A stretch of DNA of 64,000 nucleotides from Schistocephalus solidus (Eukaryota > Platyhelminthes > Cestoda > Diphyllobothriidea > Diphyllobothriidae), in the NCBI GenBank assembly GCA_017591395.1, contig WEDG01001411.1, forward strand, positions 62,001 to 126,000, given 5' to 3'. Below the pieces are notes generated by a model. It was not told the DNA's origin and did not search any database. It worked only from the letters and a program-made list of their open reading frames with translations. Below, piece by piece: positions 63,470 to 64,000 of this stretch. The first letter of the stretch is position 1. Each line of letters starts with the position of its first letter. The translations under genes were made by a program, and so were the position numbers.

Positions 63470-63787
63470 ATTCAGGAGAAAAAACTGCCGCCTGTAAGGA
63501 TGATAGCAATTCAGATCAGGGAAGGGCTAACACAATTGCAGTCTGTATGCAGTCTCTGTCTTTGCTAGGAACCGGGATTCTGCCTCAGGCAAGAAAGCAT
63601 CCGTGTGCGGTCGCTCACTGTCTGCCGAAGAAGTCAACGGGTGCAGGCTGCAGAGACGGTGCCGTATCCCTCAAGATAACACCTGGGATCGAGTTCAGAT
63701 GCCGCGCACTCCGTCGAACAGGAAAACAGATTCTACCGTGTCGGCGCCCAGAATTCTTGGAAACTGTTCTGAATGCAAAAAACTAGT
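63470..63787 (+). CDS. Candidate exon, unrecognised, frame uncertain
   Basis: A good acceptor, TTTTCGTGTTATTCAG|GAG, lies at about 63475. One frame gives EKTAACKDDSNSDQGRANTI. From about 63545 another frame looks better: SVCGRSLSAEEVNGCRLQRR, WDRVQMPRTPSNRKTDSTVS, APRILGNCSECKK, next to a possible donor CTA|GTAATG at 63786. A frameshift or an extra small intron is needed. No family recognised. Confidence 0.3.
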
Positions 63788-63797
63788 AATGGTAATC

Positions 63798-63998
63798 TTA
63801 AACAAAGAATAACTCCGTTGGACTTTTTATATTATGGGGAAGTTTATTCCACATGGCCATGGCGTTTATCGAAAAGAACCGTCGATACTTAACTGTGCGA
63901 GCTAATGGAAGAAATAAAAAGACATTGCGATGACTGCTGCGCCGAGGATGGTCAAGCTGCCTCACAGTGATAAGGGGATTAAATGTACGATTATTCAA
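63798..63998 (-). pseudogene. LINE ORF2 C-terminal fragment at the window edge
   Basis: The minus strand reads VRQLDHPRRSSHRNVFLFLP then RTVKYRRFFSINAMAMWNKL and PHNIKSPTELF. FF...A..MWN.LP..I is the usual end of CR1/Jockey/RTE-type LINE proteins. The rest of the element would lie beyond 64000. Confidence 0.55.
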
Positions 63999-64000
63999 AA

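Noticed and set aside
1..64000. CRISPR arrays, bacterial operons, rRNA genes, prophage
   Set aside because: No evenly spaced short repeats, no operon-like gene packing, no ribosome binding sites and no rRNA landmarks were seen.

Overview
The window looks like a repeat-rich, intron-bearing animal genome, most likely a flatworm and probably a tapeworm. Four things point that way. There is no compact gene or operon layout, and gene-like segments are short exons with GT/AG borders. Three probable introns are only about 40-65 bp. Decayed LINEs, Penelope-like elements and Ty3/Gypsy elements are abundant. One LINE encodes C2H2 zinc fingers at its C-terminus, a form I associate with diphyllobothriidean tapeworm gene sets; that last point is memory and inference, not a search.

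Layout. 1-10 kb: mostly unrecognised sequence with a GIY-YIG remnant of a Penelope-like element (1262-1720, minus), a dispersed repeat called R1 here (3.0-3.4, 5.6-6.1 kb) and two copies of a tRNA-derived repeat (6.5-7.1 kb). 10.4-12.9 kb: a decayed LINE with endonuclease tail, reverse transcriptase (RT) and zinc fingers, followed by two more R1 copies. 17-30 kb: candidate exons. On the minus strand three of them (26.8, 21.4 and 19.8 kb) have splice sites with compatible phase and probably belong to one gene coding for a serine-rich protein; two more (29.7 and 29.0 kb) may lie upstream of it. A LINE C-terminus sits at 27.2-27.7 kb. 30-45 kb: a transposon graveyard with nested layers: Penelope-like fragments split by a LINE, a second copy of that LINE, a Gypsy element whose two halves point in opposite directions, a CR1/Jockey-like LINE inside a tandem repeat, and a minus-strand LINE split by a 489-bp fold-back palindrome. 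45-52 kb: sparse, with a dispersed repeat that carries a tRNA-like block (copies at 41.8-42.2, 45.6-46.1 and 51.4-51.5 kb) and isolated exon-like segments. 52.7-54.4 kb: a multi-exon RING-finger gene that keeps very short introns but carries several reading-frame lesions. 56-62 kb: a CR1/Jockey-like LINE (endonuclease plus RT) cut by a 2.26-kb opposite-strand LINE. The right edge holds one more exon-like segment and a LINE C-terminus.

Nearly every recognisable protein segment is a broken transposon gene, and none has an intact full-length frame. I found no RNA gene I would call functional, no CRISPR array and no bacterial features. I did not find a convincing new biological system. The points most worth a second look are the palindrome, the inverted Gypsy block, the minus-strand serine-rich gene, the RING pseudogene and the repeat with a tRNA core. 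All boundaries come from reading the sequence by eye and by comparing copies within the window.
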